Shown: positions 19,766 through 30,365, counted from the first letter of the stretch. The stretch is 64,000 bases of DNA from Beijerinckiaceae bacterium (GCA_947370975.1 CANBNG010000009.1:92669-156668), one strand, 5' to 3'. Notes: generated from the letters alone by a model not told the origin. Numbers and translations: made by a program.

Positions 19766-20179
19766 ATGGCCATTCCCGGAAAGTCATGCGGCTCGTGCAC
19801 CATGTGCTGTCAGGTTCTCGAAATCGAGCATTTCGACAAGAGCGCGGGCGTCTTGTGCAAGCATTGCGTGCTTGGCGGGGGCTGCAAGATCTACAAGAAA
19901 CGCCCGGAGGTCTGCCAGGATTATGAATGCGACTGGATGATGGAGCGCGCGCTGCCCTCAACGCTGCGCCCCGACAAGGTCGGCACGATCCTGATGGAAG
20001 ACGCCGATTCCGACGAATATCAAGCCGTCTGCGACCCTTCCAAGCCAATGGCCTGGCGCCATCCGCTGGTCTTCAAGCACCTGCTCGCCAAGGCCAAGGA
20101 AGGCCGGACGGTCGTCGCCAAGGCGGGGCTGAAGGCCTGGCGAATCTATGAGTCGGGCGAGGTTGCGCCCTGGGCGTGA
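19766..20179 (+). CDS. YkgJ-like cysteine-cluster protein
   Basis: A 137-residue cytoplasmic protein with a Cys-rich first half: GKSCGSCTMCCQVLEIE, CKHCVLGGGCKIYKKRPEVCQDYECDW. This pattern is that of the YkgJ/zinc- or iron-chelating cysteine-cluster family, whose metal and substrate are generally unknown. ATG 19766 is selected because it gives the normal start MAIPGKSC. The convergent HigBA-like pair ends 1 bp beyond its stop, showing tight packing of the inserted toxin-antitoxin module. Confidence 0.88.
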   Translation: MAIPGKSCGSCTMCCQVLEIEHFDKSAGVLCKHCVLGGGCKIYKKRPEVCQDYECDWMMERALPSTLRPDKVGTILMEDADSDEYQAVCDPSKPMAWRHPLVFKHLLAKAKEGRTVVAKAGLKAWRIYESGEVAPWA

Positions 20180-20180
20180 G

Positions 20181-20513
20181 CTATTCAGCGGCCGCGCGGA
20201 TGCTCTCTGCGCCCGCGTGCTGGCGTACGAGATCGGGATGTGTCGCAATCAAGCGCAAGAGGATCTCGGCTGATTTTTCCGGATGACGCTTCCCCTGCTC
20301 CCAATGGCGCACGGCAGAGACCGAAAAACCGAAATCGCGCGCAAAGGTTTTTTGCGTAAGCCCAAGGTGCGTGCGCAAGCCGCGCACGTCGATGCGCTCA
20401 ACCTTCACCTGATAGACTCGCGCGCCCTCCAGCTCGCCCTTGGTGAACGCCAATGCCTCCTTGAGACCGCGCAAAATCTTGTTCTCAGACATGTCAGCCA
20501 CCTTATTTGCCAT
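20181..20513 (-). CDS. HTH-type antitoxin of a HigBA/RelBE-like pair
   Basis: A 110-residue DNA-binding protein with an XRE-type helix-turn-helix (RGLRTHLGLTQKTFARDFGFSVSAVRHWEQGKRHP, about 45-79), typical of HigA/NadS antitoxins. It would neutralise the toxin encoded just upstream and repress the shared promoter. The ATG at 20513 overlaps the toxin's 3' end by 11 bp; an ATG at 20492 is an alternative start. Toxin-first order is the HigBA arrangement. Confidence 0.85.
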   Translation of the reverse strand: MANKVADMSENKILRGLKEALAFTKGELEGARVYQVKVERIDVRGLRTHLGLTQKTFARDFGFSVSAVRHWEQGKRHPEKSAEILLRLIATHPDLVRQHAGAESIRAAAE

Positions 20514-20853
20514 TTGTCGCAAGCGCCTCCGCGATCTCGACGAGCTCCCGCTTCTTGTCGGGAGTCATGTCCTCGCGCTCGGATTTGGCGTAAGCCGCCA
20601 TCAGAAAGATGGTCTCATCCGCCATGCGATAAAAATAGATCACCCGCGCACCGCCTCGCTTCCCCTTCTGTCGCGCCGTCCATCTCACTTTGCGAAGCCC
20701 CTTCCCGCCCGGGATGAGATCGCCGCATTGCGGTTGCTTGGCGAGATAAACGCCGAGCGCCATACATTCCGCCTCGCTCAGAACTCCCGCCACATCGCGC
20801 ACAAACCCTGGCAATTCGATGATTGTCGGCCAAATGGTCCGGACAAAAGACAT
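20503..20853 (-). CDS. RelE/HigB-family toxin
   Basis: A 116-residue protein of the RelE/HigB type, which in relatives cuts mRNA on the ribosome. Characteristic features are the central KGLRKVRWTARQKGKRGGARVIYFY strand region (positions about 51-75) and the C-terminal IFLMAAYAKSEREDMTPDKKREL, ahead of the antitoxin. It is the first gene of the pair on the minus strand. A palindromic candidate operator (20,893-20,907) lies 40 bp upstream. Confidence 0.85.
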   Translation of the reverse strand: MSFVRTIWPTIIELPGFVRDVAGVLSEAECMALGVYLAKQPQCGDLIPGGKGLRKVRWTARQKGKRGGARVIYFYRMADETIFLMAAYAKSEREDMTPDKKRELVEIAEALATNGK

Positions 20854-20892
20854 TCAATTGTCTCAAAATGAATTTCAAATATGACACATAAA

Positions 20893-20907
20893 TACGCCAA
20901 TGGCGTA
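20893..20907. promoter_or_regulatory. Palindromic candidate operator of the toxin-antitoxin pair
   Basis: TACGCCAATGGCGTA is a perfect 7-bp inverted repeat around a single central base. It lies 40 bp upstream of the toxin start, where antitoxins of this family bind to repress their own operon. That it is the binding site is inference from position and symmetry. Confidence 0.6.
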
Positions 20908-20933
20908 CTCTGCGCAAGCCCGGACCTCCTCCC

Positions 20934-20961
20934 TTGCATCCCCGGCGCATTCCTCTATAAG
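20934..20961 (+). promoter_or_regulatory. Candidate promoter of rpsF-rpsR
   Basis: TTGCAT, a 16-base spacer and TATAAG form a plausible housekeeping promoter. It would make a leader of about 170 bases before rpsF; that leader is GC-rich with several inverted repeats (for example GAGCC...GGCTC near 21,078-21,098). S6-S18 operons in other bacteria often carry a leader bound by S6:S18, but I could not demonstrate that fold by eye. Confidence 0.5.
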
Positions 20962-21138
20962 CACGGACTTCGCATGCCCCGGCCGGGGGCTGAACGGAAG
21001 GCTGTGCTCCTGGAGCTCAGCTGGGGCCAATCCCCGACTTCCCGTGTTCCCGCCTTCGATTTTTTCGTTTCCGTCGAGCCTTTCTCCGGCTCGAAGGGCT
21101 CCGCGCCGGGCAGCGTGAAACAGAGAAAGGCAAGCCAA

Positions 21139-21600
21139 ATGGCTCTTTACGAGCATATCTATCTTGCCCGTCAGGACGTGACCGCCCAGCAGGTGGAAAC
21201 GATGACGGAGCAGTTCAAGGCCATCATCGAGGCCCATGGCGGTTCGGTCGCCAAGGTCGAGTATTGGGGCGTGAAGTCCCTTGCTTATCGCATCAAGAAG
21301 AACCGCAAGGCTCACTTCTCGCTGCTCAACATCAACGCTCCCTCCGCCGCCGTGGTGGAAATGGAACGCCAGATGTCGATCAACGAAGACGTCCTGCGCG
21401 TCCTCACGATCCGCGTCGAAGAGCATGAGGAAGTGCCCTCTGCCATGATGCGCAAGCGCGAAGACGGTGACCGCGACGAGCGTGGCGGCGATCGTGGCGA
21501 ACGCCGCGGTGGTGGCGGCCGTTTCGGCGGCGGTGATCGCCCCGACCGTGCCCCGCGTCGTCCTCGCGAAGATTTCGCCAATGAAGGAGGCCAGTTCTAA
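21139..21600 (+). CDS. rpsF: 30S ribosomal protein S6
   Basis: S6 is a primary binder of the central domain of 16S rRNA together with S18. The 153-residue protein starts [15 protein letters not shown], has the S6 fold ([23 protein letters not shown]) and then a 50-residue tail rich in Gly, Arg and Asp from about residue 105. Longer charged tails are common in alphaproteobacterial S6. The stop overlaps the rpsR start by one base (TAATGG), pointing to coupled translation. Confidence 0.97.
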   Translation: MALYEHIYLARQDVTAQQVETMTEQFKAIIEAHGGSVAKVEYWGVKSLAYRIKKNRKAHFSLLNINAPSAAVVEMERQMSINEDVLRVLTIRVEEHEEVPSAMMRKREDGDRDERGGDRGERRGGGGRFGGGDRPDRAPRRPREDFANEGGQF

Positions 21601-21836
21601 TGGCTACCGCACCCCGTCGTCCCTTCTTCCGTCGCCGCAAGACCTGCCCCTTCACGGGCCCGAATGCGCCGAAGATCGACTACAAGGACACGCGTCTTCT
21701 TTCGCGCTACATCTCCGAGCGCGGCAAGATCGTTCCCTCGCGCATCACGGCCGTCTCGGCCAAGAAGCAGCGCGAGCTTGCTCAGGCGATCAAGCGTGCG
21801 CGCTTCCTCGGCCTGCTGCCCTACGTCATCAAGTAG
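21600..21836 (+). CDS. rpsR: 30S ribosomal protein S18
   Basis: S18 partners with S6 in the small subunit platform. The 78-residue basic protein starts [20 protein letters not shown] and ends [13 protein letters not shown], both typical. Its ATG overlaps the rpsF stop codon by one base, so translation is probably coupled. It is followed by a hairpin. Confidence 0.98.
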   Translation: MATAPRRPFFRRRKTCPFTGPNAPKIDYKDTRLLSRYISERGKIVPSRITAVSAKKQRELAQAIKRARFLGLLPYVIK

Positions 21837-21841
21837 CAAAA

Positions 21842-21874
21842 TCACCTCTCCCCGTTCGCGGGGAGAGGTCTTCA
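21842..21874 (+). terminator. Hairpin after rpsR
   Basis: ACCTCTCCCC-GTTC-GCGGGGAGAGGT forms a strong 10-11 bp stem with a short loop, followed by CTTC. It may end or attenuate the rpsF-rpsR transcript before the DUF2232 gene. It also belongs to the CTCTCCC/GGGAGAG repeat family seen elsewhere in the window. Confidence 0.6.
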
Positions 21875-21938
21875 TTGGCTGGACGTGACGGCGCTGTGCC
21901 GATCCGCCCTAACCGCTCGAAGGCGGGACAGCACGCAC

Positions 21939-22910
21939 ATGTTTTTCAAGGTCGCCATCGCAATCGGCGCGGGTCTCGCATCCGCCCTGCTCTTCTTCAT
22001 TCCGGTGAAGGGAACGACGATTGCCATGCTGCTGGCCTTTGCCGGCCCCCTTCCCATCATGCTTGCCGGACTTGGTTTTGGCGCAGGCGTCGGTTTTGGC
22101 GCGGCCGCTATCGGTACGCTGGCCATCTCGGCCGCCCTTCATCCGCTGCTTGGCCTCTTCTTCGCCATTTCGCTCGGTCTTCCCTCGTTCTGGCTTGCGC
22201 GCCTTGCCGCGCGCTCCGAGGAGGTCACCGATCCGCAGACCGGCGAGATCGGTCATGTTCCCGCGCTCTCCAGCGGCCACCTGCTCGCCTGGGTCGCCAC
22301 GATTGCCGCTGCAACCGCCCTTCTGCCGATCATCGTCATGGCTGCGCGCGGCGAGTCGCTGGCCGCCAATATCGATGATGTGGCCCAGCAACTCGCGCCC
22401 ATCATCGGTCGCCTGTTCAATGGCGAGGCCAATCTTCCCTACGGGCTCTCGGCGGGTGACTTTGCCCGCGCGCTGGTGCTTGCCATGCCGGCGCTGGTCG
22501 CTGCCTGGGGCGTCATCACTCTTGCTCTCAATCTCTGGGTCGCGGGCCGCATCGCGCGGATTTCGGGACTGATCCCGGCGCGCGATCTCGATCTGCCCTA
22601 TCGCCTGAGCCTGCCGCGCGACTGCCTGTGGGTGCTTGGCGCTTCCATCGTCGCCTGCATGCTGGGCGAAACGCCCCGCTTCATCGCCTCCACGATGACG
22701 GCGTCCTTCCTCATGGCCTATGCGCTGCACGGGCTTGCTGTGATGCACGGGTTTCTGCGTGGCAATCCGCTGCGCGGCGCCCTGCTGTTTGGCCTTTATG
22801 CGCTGATCGTCCTGACAGCCTGGCCCCTTCTTCTGGCTGCGGCCGTCGGCTTGTTCGACAGCCTCATCCCACTCACACGGCGTCCCTTGCCAACCGCAAC
22901 GGCCGCCTGA
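21939..22910 (+). CDS. DUF2232 domain-containing multi-pass membrane protein
   Basis: A 323-residue inner-membrane protein with about eight predicted helices (for example MLLAFAGPLPIMLAGLGFG at about 29-47 and a run of helices to the end). It matches the DUF2232 family that Hyphomicrobiales carry between rpsR and rplI; distant relatives in Firmicutes are called YybS. Function unknown. ATG 21939 gives a hydrophobic start (MFFKVAIAIGAGLASALLFF). It is 30 bp upstream of rplI. Confidence 0.9.
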   Translation: MFFKVAIAIGAGLASALLFFIPVKGTTIAMLLAFAGPLPIMLAGLGFGAGVGFGAAAIGTLAISAALHPLLGLFFAISLGLPSFWLARLAARSEEVTDPQTGEIGHVPALSSGHLLAWVATIAAATALLPIIVMAARGESLAANIDDVAQQLAPIIGRLFNGEANLPYGLSAGDFARALVLAMPALVAAWGVITLALNLWVAGRIARISGLIPARDLDLPYRLSLPRDCLWVLGASIVACMLGETPRFIASTMTASFLMAYALHGLAVMHGFLRGNPLRGALLFGLYALIVLTAWPLLLAAAVGLFDSLIPLTRRPLPTATAA

Positions 22911-22940
22911 TCTTCAAACCAACACCAACGGAGCAAAACA

Positions 22941-23510
22941 ATGCATGTGATTCTTCTGGAACGTATCGCCAAGCTCGGCCAGATGGGCGATGTCGTCCGC
23001 GTCAAGGACGGCTTTGCCCGCAACTTCCTGCTGCCGCAGGGCAAGGCGCTGCGCGCCACCGATAACAACAAGAAGCATTTCGAAGGCCAGCGCGCCCAGC
23101 TCGAAGCCCGTAACCTCGAGCTCAAGGGCGAAGCCGCCAAGGTCGCCGAGACCCTCGACGGCCAGAGCTTCGTCATCATCCGCCAGGCGGGCGAAACCGG
23201 CCAGCTGTACGGCTCCGTCTCGACGCGCGACATTGGCGAAGTCATCAGCGCCGGCGGCGTTTCGGTGCATCGCAACCAGGTCGTGCTCTCGACCCCGATC
23301 AAGACGCTCGGCCTGCACGTTGTGCCGGTGCAGCTGCATGCGGAAGTCACCGCCTCTGTCACGATCAACGTGTCGCGTTCGCTTGCTGAATCCGAGCGTC
23401 AGGCCAAGGGCGAAGAGCTCTCGGTTCGCGAAGAGACCTCGATGGACGATCTCGGCCTCGAAATCGGCGCGGCGCTTGCCGATTCCAACGGCAGCCTCGG
23501 CGACCGGTAA
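22941..23510 (+). CDS. rplI: 50S ribosomal protein L9
   Basis: L9 binds 23S rRNA near the L1 stalk. The 189-residue protein has the N-terminal RNA-binding domain with [28 protein letters not shown] as residues 1-28, a connecting helix, and the C-terminal domain. It is about 40 residues longer than the enteric protein because of an acidic tail ([17 protein letters not shown]), a usual alphaproteobacterial feature. A terminator follows. Confidence 0.97.
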   Translation: MHVILLERIAKLGQMGDVVRVKDGFARNFLLPQGKALRATDNNKKHFEGQRAQLEARNLELKGEAAKVAETLDGQSFVIIRQAGETGQLYGSVSTRDIGEVISAGGVSVHRNQVVLSTPIKTLGLHVVPVQLHAEVTASVTINVSRSLAESERQAKGEELSVREETSMDDLGLEIGAALADSNGSLGDR

Positions 23511-23530
23511 GCCGACCGCTTTTTAAAACT

Positions 23531-23569
23531 GGAAACGCCCGCGGCGAAAGCTGCGGGCGTTTTCTTTTG
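23531..23569 (+). terminator. Rho-independent terminator after rplI
   Basis: GAAAACGCCCGC-type stem: AAACGCCCGCGG, loop CGAAAG, then CTGCGGGCGTTTTCTTTT. The stem is GC-rich and followed by a T-run. The remaining space up to dnaB (23,570-23,804) holds no convincing gene. Confidence 0.85.
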
Positions 23570-23804
23570 GGACTTGCACATCAGGCGGTCGCCAACACGG
23601 CCACAGCAGACTCGCACGCCCTCCGCCCTTGCATCGGTGTCAAGCCGTTGGCCCTAGTCTCATCGTGGGCCTGTGCGTAACGGGTATGGCGAGCGGGGTT
23701 TGCGGCAATATGGCTTTCGTGCACTCGCGGCGGGCGCGCATCGGTGGCATGAGAGGTACCAAGAGACCCAATCGCGTACCCGCCCTCACAAGCAATCGAG
23801 ACAC

Positions 23805-25313
<1,509 letters not shown>

Positions 25314-25315
25314 CG

Positions 25316-26413
25316 ATGGCTGACATATCCAGCCCCGCGGTCGCTGGATCACAGGCCGTGCTGACCATCGACCTTGGCGCGCTCGCCGCAAATTGGCGCG
25401 CGCTCGCGGCACGCGTTGCGCCCGCCGAATGCGGCGCGGTGGTGAAGGCTGACGCCTATGGCATTGGCATTGAAGCAGCGGCGCCCGCGCTGGCGAAAGC
25501 CGGCTGCACGACGTTTTTTGTCGCCCATGCGAGCGAGGGCGTGCGCGTGCGCACCGTGCTGCCGCGCGCCACGATCTATGTGCTGAATGGACTGCTGCCG
25601 GCATCTCTCCCTCTTCTCATCGAGCATGACCTGCGGCCCGTGCTTGGCTCGCTCGAAGATGCTGCCCTCTGGGCGAAAGCCAAGCGCCTGCGCCCCTGCG
25701 CGCTCCATGTCGACACCGGCATGAACCGGCTCGGCGTCGCGCCGGGCGACGTCGCAGCCCTTGCCCGGATGCCGCTGGCAGTTGATCTGCTGATGACGCA
25801 TTTCGTCTCATCCGAGGATGCGCAAGACCCGTTCAACGACATGCAGATCGCCCGCTTTGGCGCTATCCGCGGGCAATTGCCCCATGCGCGCACCAGCCTT
25901 GCCAATTCCTCGGGCCTGTTCCTGCCCCAAAAGCCATTCGGGGATCTCGTGCGGCCGGGCTATGCGCTTTATGGCGGCAATCCGACGCCGGGCCTTCCCA
26001 ACCCGATGCGCGCGGTCGTGCGGCTTGAAGCCCCGATCCTGCAAACGCGGGTGATCGAGGCAGGCGCGCGGGTTGGCTATAATGCCCAATGGACCGCGCA
26101 TCGTCGCACGCGACTGGCCACAATTGGCATCGGCTATGCCGACGGCCTGCCCCGCGCCGCCATGGCGACAGACGATCGGGTGGGCGGCGAGGCCATGGTA
26201 GCGGGCGTGCGCTGCCCATTCGCGGGCCGCGTCTCGATGGACCTCACCGTCATCGACGTCACCGATGTGCCCGAACCTGACCTCAAGGGCGCGAGCGCCT
26301 GCCTGCTCGGCGAGGACATCGGCATCGATGAGCTTGGCCTGCGCGCCGCAACCATCGGCTATGAAATCCTCACGCGGCTGGGCGCGCGCTACCACCGCGT
26401 CTATGTCGGATAA
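25316..26413 (+). CDS. alr: Alanine racemase
   Basis: Alr converts L-alanine to D-alanine for peptidoglycan, using pyridoxal phosphate. The 365-residue protein has the PLP lysine Lys44 in VVKADAYGIG and the second catalytic residue Tyr in RVGYNAQW. It also has the conserved VSMDLTVIDVT segment and ends in the family's EILTRLGARYHRVYVG. The ATG at 25316 is 2 bp after the dnaB stop, so the two are probably in one operon. Confidence 0.96.
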   Translation: MADISSPAVAGSQAVLTIDLGALAANWRALAARVAPAECGAVVKADAYGIGIEAAAPALAKAGCTTFFVAHASEGVRVRTVLPRATIYVLNGLLPASLPLLIEHDLRPVLGSLEDAALWAKAKRLRPCALHVDTGMNRLGVAPGDVAALARMPLAVDLLMTHFVSSEDAQDPFNDMQIARFGAIRGQLPHARTSLANSSGLFLPQKPFGDLVRPGYALYGGNPTPGLPNPMRAVVRLEAPILQTRVIEAGARVGYNAQWTAHRRTRLATIGIGYADGLPRAAMATDDRVGGEAMVAGVRCPFAGRVSMDLTVIDVTDVPEPDLKGASACLLGEDIGIDELGLRAATIGYEILTRLGARYHRVYVG

Positions 26414-26515
26414 GCACCCCTCTCCCATCGGGAGAGGACGGAGCCACGACGTGTAGCCCATCATGAGTCATGCTCCGCATGACAGCTTCTCCCTTGGGGA
26501 GAAGCTGATCACGGC
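26414..26515. repeat. Dispersed hairpin repeats between alr and radA
   Basis: Two small inverted repeats: CCCTCTCCCATCGGGAGAGG (about 26,418-26,437) and GCTTCTCCCTTGGGGAGAAGC (about 26,481-26,501), separated by GTCATGCTCCGCATGAC (about 26,466-26,482), itself a hairpin. They are of the same type as those near bpt-parC and rpsR and may act as terminators or REP-like elements. Confidence 0.6.
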
Positions 26516-26576
26516 TAGCCAAGCAATAATCGTTCTTGTAATGTTCTCATTCGATTCCACCGATGAGATCACCCGC

Positions 26577-27983
26577 ATGGCCAAAGCGCGCTCACAATTC
26601 GTCTGCCAGAACTGCGGTGCGCTTTCGCAGCGCTGGGTTGGCCGTTGCGAGTCCTGCGGCGAATGGAATTCGATCATCGAGGAAAATACCGCTTCGGGGA
26701 TTGGCGCGCAGGCGGCCATGGGCGCGCGCAAGGGCCGCGTCTTTGCGCTTGAGGGCCTGTCGGGCGAGAACAAGCCCGCTCCGCGCATCGTGTCGGGTAT
26801 TGGCGAACTCGACCGGGTGACGGGCGGCGGCTTTGTTCCCGGCTCGGTCATCCTGCTCGGCGGAGAGCCCGGCATCGGCAAATCCACCCTGCTGATTCAG
26901 GCCTGCGCGACGCTCGCCAACAAGGGGCATCGCGTCTGCTACATTTCGGGCGAAGAGGCGGTGGCGCAGGTGCGTCTGCGCGCTGAACGGCTTGGCCTCT
27001 CCAAGGCCCCTGTCGAACTCGCGGCTGAAACCAGCGTCGAGGATATTACGGCCACCCTCATGCAGGGCGAGCGGCCTGCGCTCGTCATCATCGATTCCAT
27101 CCAGACCATGTGGACCGACAAGGTCGAGGCAACGCCCGGCACGGTGACGCAGGTGCGCGGCGCAGCCCAGGCGCTCATCCGCTACGCCAAGACGAGCGGG
27201 GCCACGGTGATCCTCGTCGGCCATGTCACCAAGGACGGGCAGATAGCGGGCCCGCGCGTCGTCGAACATATGGTCGATGCGGTCGTCTCCTTCGAGGGCG
27301 ACGGTGGCCACCATTTCCGCATCCTGCGCGCAGTGAAGAACCGCTTCGGGCCCACCGACGAAATCGGTGTGTTTGAAATGACAGGGCTTGGCCTGGCTGA
27401 GGTCTCCAATCCCTCGGCGCTGTTTCTGGCCGGGCGTGATGCGTCTGCGCCCGGCGCTGCCGTCTTTGCCGGCATGGAGGGCACGCGCCCGGTGCTCGTC
27501 GAGATCCAGGCACTGGTGGCCCCCTCCTCGCTCGGCACACCGCGCCGCGCGGTCGTGGGCTGGGAAACCTCGCGCCTGTCGATGGTCATTGCCGTGCTCG
27601 AGGCCCATGCCGGGGTGCGGCTTGGACAGCACGATGTCTATCTCAATGTCGCGGGCGGCCTGAAGATCGGCGAGCCTGCGGCCGATCTCGCGGCGGCGGC
27701 GGCGCTGGTCTCCTCGCTGACGGGCTCGCGCCTGCCCCCTGATACGGTTTTCTTCGGCGAGCTTGGGCTCTCTGGCGCGGTCCGCCCCGTCGTTCACGCG
27801 GGCCTGCGGCTGAAAGAGGCGGCAAAGCTAGGCTTTGCGGCCGCAGTCGCTCCCGCAACCGGACGCGAGGGCGAAAAGCCCGCCATTCCGACGCGCTCTT
27901 GTGGGCACATTTCCGCGCTGGTGGCCGATATTGCCGCCGGCAGCGCGGCGGAGAAGCCGCGTGTGGCCGCCGGGCGGAGCTGA
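26577..27983 (+). CDS. radA: DNA repair protein RadA
   Basis: RadA (Sms) is a RecA-like helicase that drives branch migration of recombination intermediates. The 468-residue protein has a zinc finger with Cys10, Cys13, Cys24 and Cys27, a Walker A GGEPGIGKST, and the RadA-specific KNRFGPTDEIGVFEM. A Lon-like C-terminal domain includes NVAGGLKIGEPAADLA. The start MAKARSQFVCQNCG is canonical even though the frame is open 38 codons upstream. Confidence 0.97.
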   Translation: MAKARSQFVCQNCGALSQRWVGRCESCGEWNSIIEENTASGIGAQAAMGARKGRVFALEGLSGENKPAPRIVSGIGELDRVTGGGFVPGSVILLGGEPGIGKSTLLIQACATLANKGHRVCYISGEEAVAQVRLRAERLGLSKAPVELAAETSVEDITATLMQGERPALVIIDSIQTMWTDKVEATPGTVTQVRGAAQALIRYAKTSGATVILVGHVTKDGQIAGPRVVEHMVDAVVSFEGDGGHHFRILRAVKNRFGPTDEIGVFEMTGLGLAEVSNPSALFLAGRDASAPGAAVFAGMEGTRPVLVEIQALVAPSSLGTPRRAVVGWETSRLSMVIAVLEAHAGVRLGQHDVYLNVAGGLKIGEPAADLAAAAALVSSLTGSRLPPDTVFFGELGLSGAVRPVVHAGLRLKEAAKLGFAAAVAPATGREGEKPAIPTRSCGHISALVADIAAGSAAEKPRVAAGRS

Positions 27984-28020
27984 GTTTCTGCACACTCTTG
28001 CGCAAAGCGTCCTGCAAGGG

Positions 28021-28050
28021 GTGACGCGATTGAAGTCCTTGGGTTATAGA
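28021..28050 (+). promoter_or_regulatory. Candidate promoter of cvpA
   Basis: GTGACG, an 18-base spacer and TATAGA sit 63 bp before the cvpA start, in the short radA-cvpA gap. The match to the housekeeping consensus is moderate. Confidence 0.35.
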
Positions 28051-28112
28051 GGGGCCGCGCGGCGGTCGTGCTGGCCCCCGAATCGCATCCGCACGCGGCG
28101 AGGCCCGAACTC

Positions 28113-28694
28113 ATGCCCTCATATCTCGATCTAGGTTTGATCGTGGTCGTCCTGATCTCGGCTCTCTTGTCCATGCTGCGCGGTTTTACCCGCGAAGTGC
28201 TGGCGATAGCCTCATGGGCGGCTGCCGCAGCTGCGGCCTTCTATTTCCATCCGCTGCTGTTGCCCACGATGAAGGGCTACATCCAGAAGGATCAGATCGC
28301 GCTCGCTGCTGCTGCCGGCGTCATCTTCTTCGTGACGCTGATTGTCGTCTCGATCATCACCGTCAAACTCTCCGATGTGATCCTCGACAGCAAGATCGGC
28401 GCGCTCGACCGTTCGCTCGGCTTCCTCTTCGGTGCGGCGCGCGGCGGCCTGCTCTGTGTCGTGGCCTTTGTCTTCTATTCCTGGCTCGTGCCGCCGAAGA
28501 ATCAACCCGAGTGGGTGAAGACCGCGCGCACCACGCCCATCCTGCAGGCCACCGGCGATCAACTGATGGCCATGCTGCCGGACGATCCGGAAGGCACGAT
28601 CCTCAACCGCTTCCGCAAGCCCAAGGGGGACGAGCCGATGCCGGAGGAAAATGTTCCGCCCGCACAGACACCTGCGCCCGGCAAGCGAACCTGA
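28113..28694 (+). CDS. cvpA: CvpA family membrane protein
   Basis: CvpA is a four-helix inner-membrane protein needed for colicin V production in E. coli and more generally linked to envelope stress. The 193-residue protein has four predicted helices (about 5-25, 28-46, 63-85 and 105-125) and a Pro-rich C-terminal tail. The motif LSMLRGFTREVLAIASW is typical. ATG 28113 gives the usual start MPSYLDLGLIVVV. It precedes purF, the same order as in many proteobacteria. Confidence 0.92.
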   Translation: MPSYLDLGLIVVVLISALLSMLRGFTREVLAIASWAAAAAAAFYFHPLLLPTMKGYIQKDQIALAAAAGVIFFVTLIVVSIITVKLSDVILDSKIGALDRSLGFLFGAARGGLLCVVAFVFYSWLVPPKNQPEWVKTARTTPILQATGDQLMAMLPDDPEGTILNRFRKPKGDEPMPEENVPPAQTPAPGKRT

Positions 28695-28753
28695 TTTTGC
28701 GCCTGAGCCGCAAGGCTCAACGGCACGCCTGACGCCCGCGCGCATTCGCGCAT

Positions 28754-28782
28754 GTGACAAGCGACGACATGTTATCTATCTA
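28754..28782 (+). promoter_or_regulatory. Candidate promoter of purF
   Basis: GTGACA, a 17-base spacer and TATCTA form a good promoter match about 70 bases before purF. The leader has a possible hairpin (GGAGCC...GGCTCC, 28,801-28,828). Confidence 0.55.
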
Positions 28783-28850
28783 GAGGTCTGTCTCCCGCAA
28801 GGAGCCGGGCCCGTTAAGCTGGCTCCGGCCGCGGTCGGAAGGAGAACTTC

Positions 28851-30347
28851 ATGGTGAGCGCCCTTGACCCCTCCCAGCAGGACAAGTTGCCCGTGATTGA
28901 GGATTTCGATCCCGATGCCGACCGCTTGCGTGAAGAATGCGGCGTATTCGGCATTTTCGGACATCCCGAAGCCGCAGCCATTACCGCGCTCGGTCTCCAC
29001 GCCCTCCAGCATCGCGGACAGGAAGCTGCCGGCATTGTTGCCTTCGATGGCCGCCGGTTCAGCTCCGAGCGCCGCCTCGGCCTCGTTGGCGACCATTTCT
29101 CCTCGCGCACCACCATCGACCGTCTGCCGGGCTCGGCCGCAATTGGCCATGTGCGCTATTCGACGACGGGCGAGACCATTCTGCGTAATGTGCAGCCGCT
29201 CTTTGCCGAACTCGATTCCGGCGGCTTTGCGGTCGCCCATAACGGCAATCTGACGAATGGCCTGACGCTGCGCCGCGACCTCATCAAGGAAGGCGCGATC
29301 TATCAATCGACCTCCGACACCGAAGTTGTCCTGCATCTGGTTGCCCGCAGCCGCAAGCCGCGCATTCTCGACCGTTTCATCGAGGCGCTGCGCGCGCTGG
29401 AAGGCGCTTATTCGCTCGTTGCCGTTTCAAACAAGAAACTGATCGGCGCGCGCGATCCGCTGGGCATTCGTCCCCTTGTCATCGGCGAGCTCGATGGCCA
29501 TTACATTCTGGCCTCCGAGACCTGCGCACTCGACATTATCGGCGCGCGTTTCGTGCGCGATGTCGAGAATGGCGAAGTGGTGGTGATTTCCGAAAGCGGA
29601 CTTGAGAGCCACAAGCCCTTCCCGCCCACACCGGCACGGCCCTGCATCTTCGAATATATCTATTTCGCGCGCCCCGACTCCTATGTGCATGGCCGTCCCG
29701 TCTATGAAGTGCGCAAGCGCATGGGCGCGGAGCTTGCCCGGGAGGCGGGCGTCGATGCCGACGTGATCGTGCCGGTGCCAGATTCCGGCGTGCCTGCAGC
29801 CATCGGCTATGCGCGGGAATCCGGCATTCCCTTCGAGCTCGGCATCATTCGCAATCATTATGTCGGGCGCACCTTCATCCAGCCCACGCAATCGGTGCGC
29901 GAGCTCGGCGTGCGCATGAAACATTCGGCCAATCGATCGGTGATCGAGGGCAAGCGCGTCGTGCTGATCGATGACAGCGTGGTGCGCGGCACGACCTCGG
30001 TGAAGATCGTGCGGATGATGCGCGAGGCTGGCGCTGCGGAAGTTCATTTCCGCATTTCCTCGCCCCCCATCACCCACCCCGATTATTATGGCATCGACAC
30101 GCCCGAGCGCGAGAAGCTGCTGGCAGCGACCCATTCGCTCGAAGAGATGCGCCAATATATGGGCTGCGACAGCCTCGCCTTCATTTCAGTTGACGGCATT
30201 TACCGCGCCATGGGCTACGAGAAGCGCGATCCGCTGCGTCCGCAATTCACCGATCATTGCTTTACTGGCGATTACCCGACACGTCTGACCGATGTGATGG
30301 GCGAGACGCCCCGCCAACAGCTTTCGCTTCTCGCCGAAACCGGCTGA
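28851..30347 (+). CDS. purF: Amidophosphoribosyltransferase
   Basis: PurF makes phosphoribosylamine from PRPP and glutamine, the first committed step of purine synthesis. The 498-residue protein has a 29-residue propeptide that must be removed to expose the catalytic Cys30 in EECGVFGIFGHPEA. An Ntn glutaminase domain is followed by a phosphoribosyltransferase domain with the PRPP loop VVLIDDSVVRGTTS. Purine control by PurR-like repressors cannot be judged from the upstream DNA. Confidence 0.97.
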   Translation: MVSALDPSQQDKLPVIEDFDPDADRLREECGVFGIFGHPEAAAITALGLHALQHRGQEAAGIVAFDGRRFSSERRLGLVGDHFSSRTTIDRLPGSAAIGHVRYSTTGETILRNVQPLFAELDSGGFAVAHNGNLTNGLTLRRDLIKEGAIYQSTSDTEVVLHLVARSRKPRILDRFIEALRALEGAYSLVAVSNKKLIGARDPLGIRPLVIGELDGHYILASETCALDIIGARFVRDVENGEVVVISESGLESHKPFPPTPARPCIFEYIYFARPDSYVHGRPVYEVRKRMGAELAREAGVDADVIVPVPDSGVPAAIGYARESGIPFELGIIRNHYVGRTFIQPTQSVRELGVRMKHSANRSVIEGKRVVLIDDSVVRGTTSVKIVRMMREAGAAEVHFRISSPPITHPDYYGIDTPEREKLLAATHSLEEMRQYMGCDSLAFISVDGIYRAMGYEKRDPLRPQFTDHCFTGDYPTRLTDVMGETPRQQLSLLAETG

Positions 30348-30365
30348 GATCCACCGGAGTCTTTC

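Noticed and set aside
26592..27797. 401-codon open frame antisense to radA
   Set aside because: Shadow of radA codon bias; the sequence has no coherent hydrophobic core or motif.
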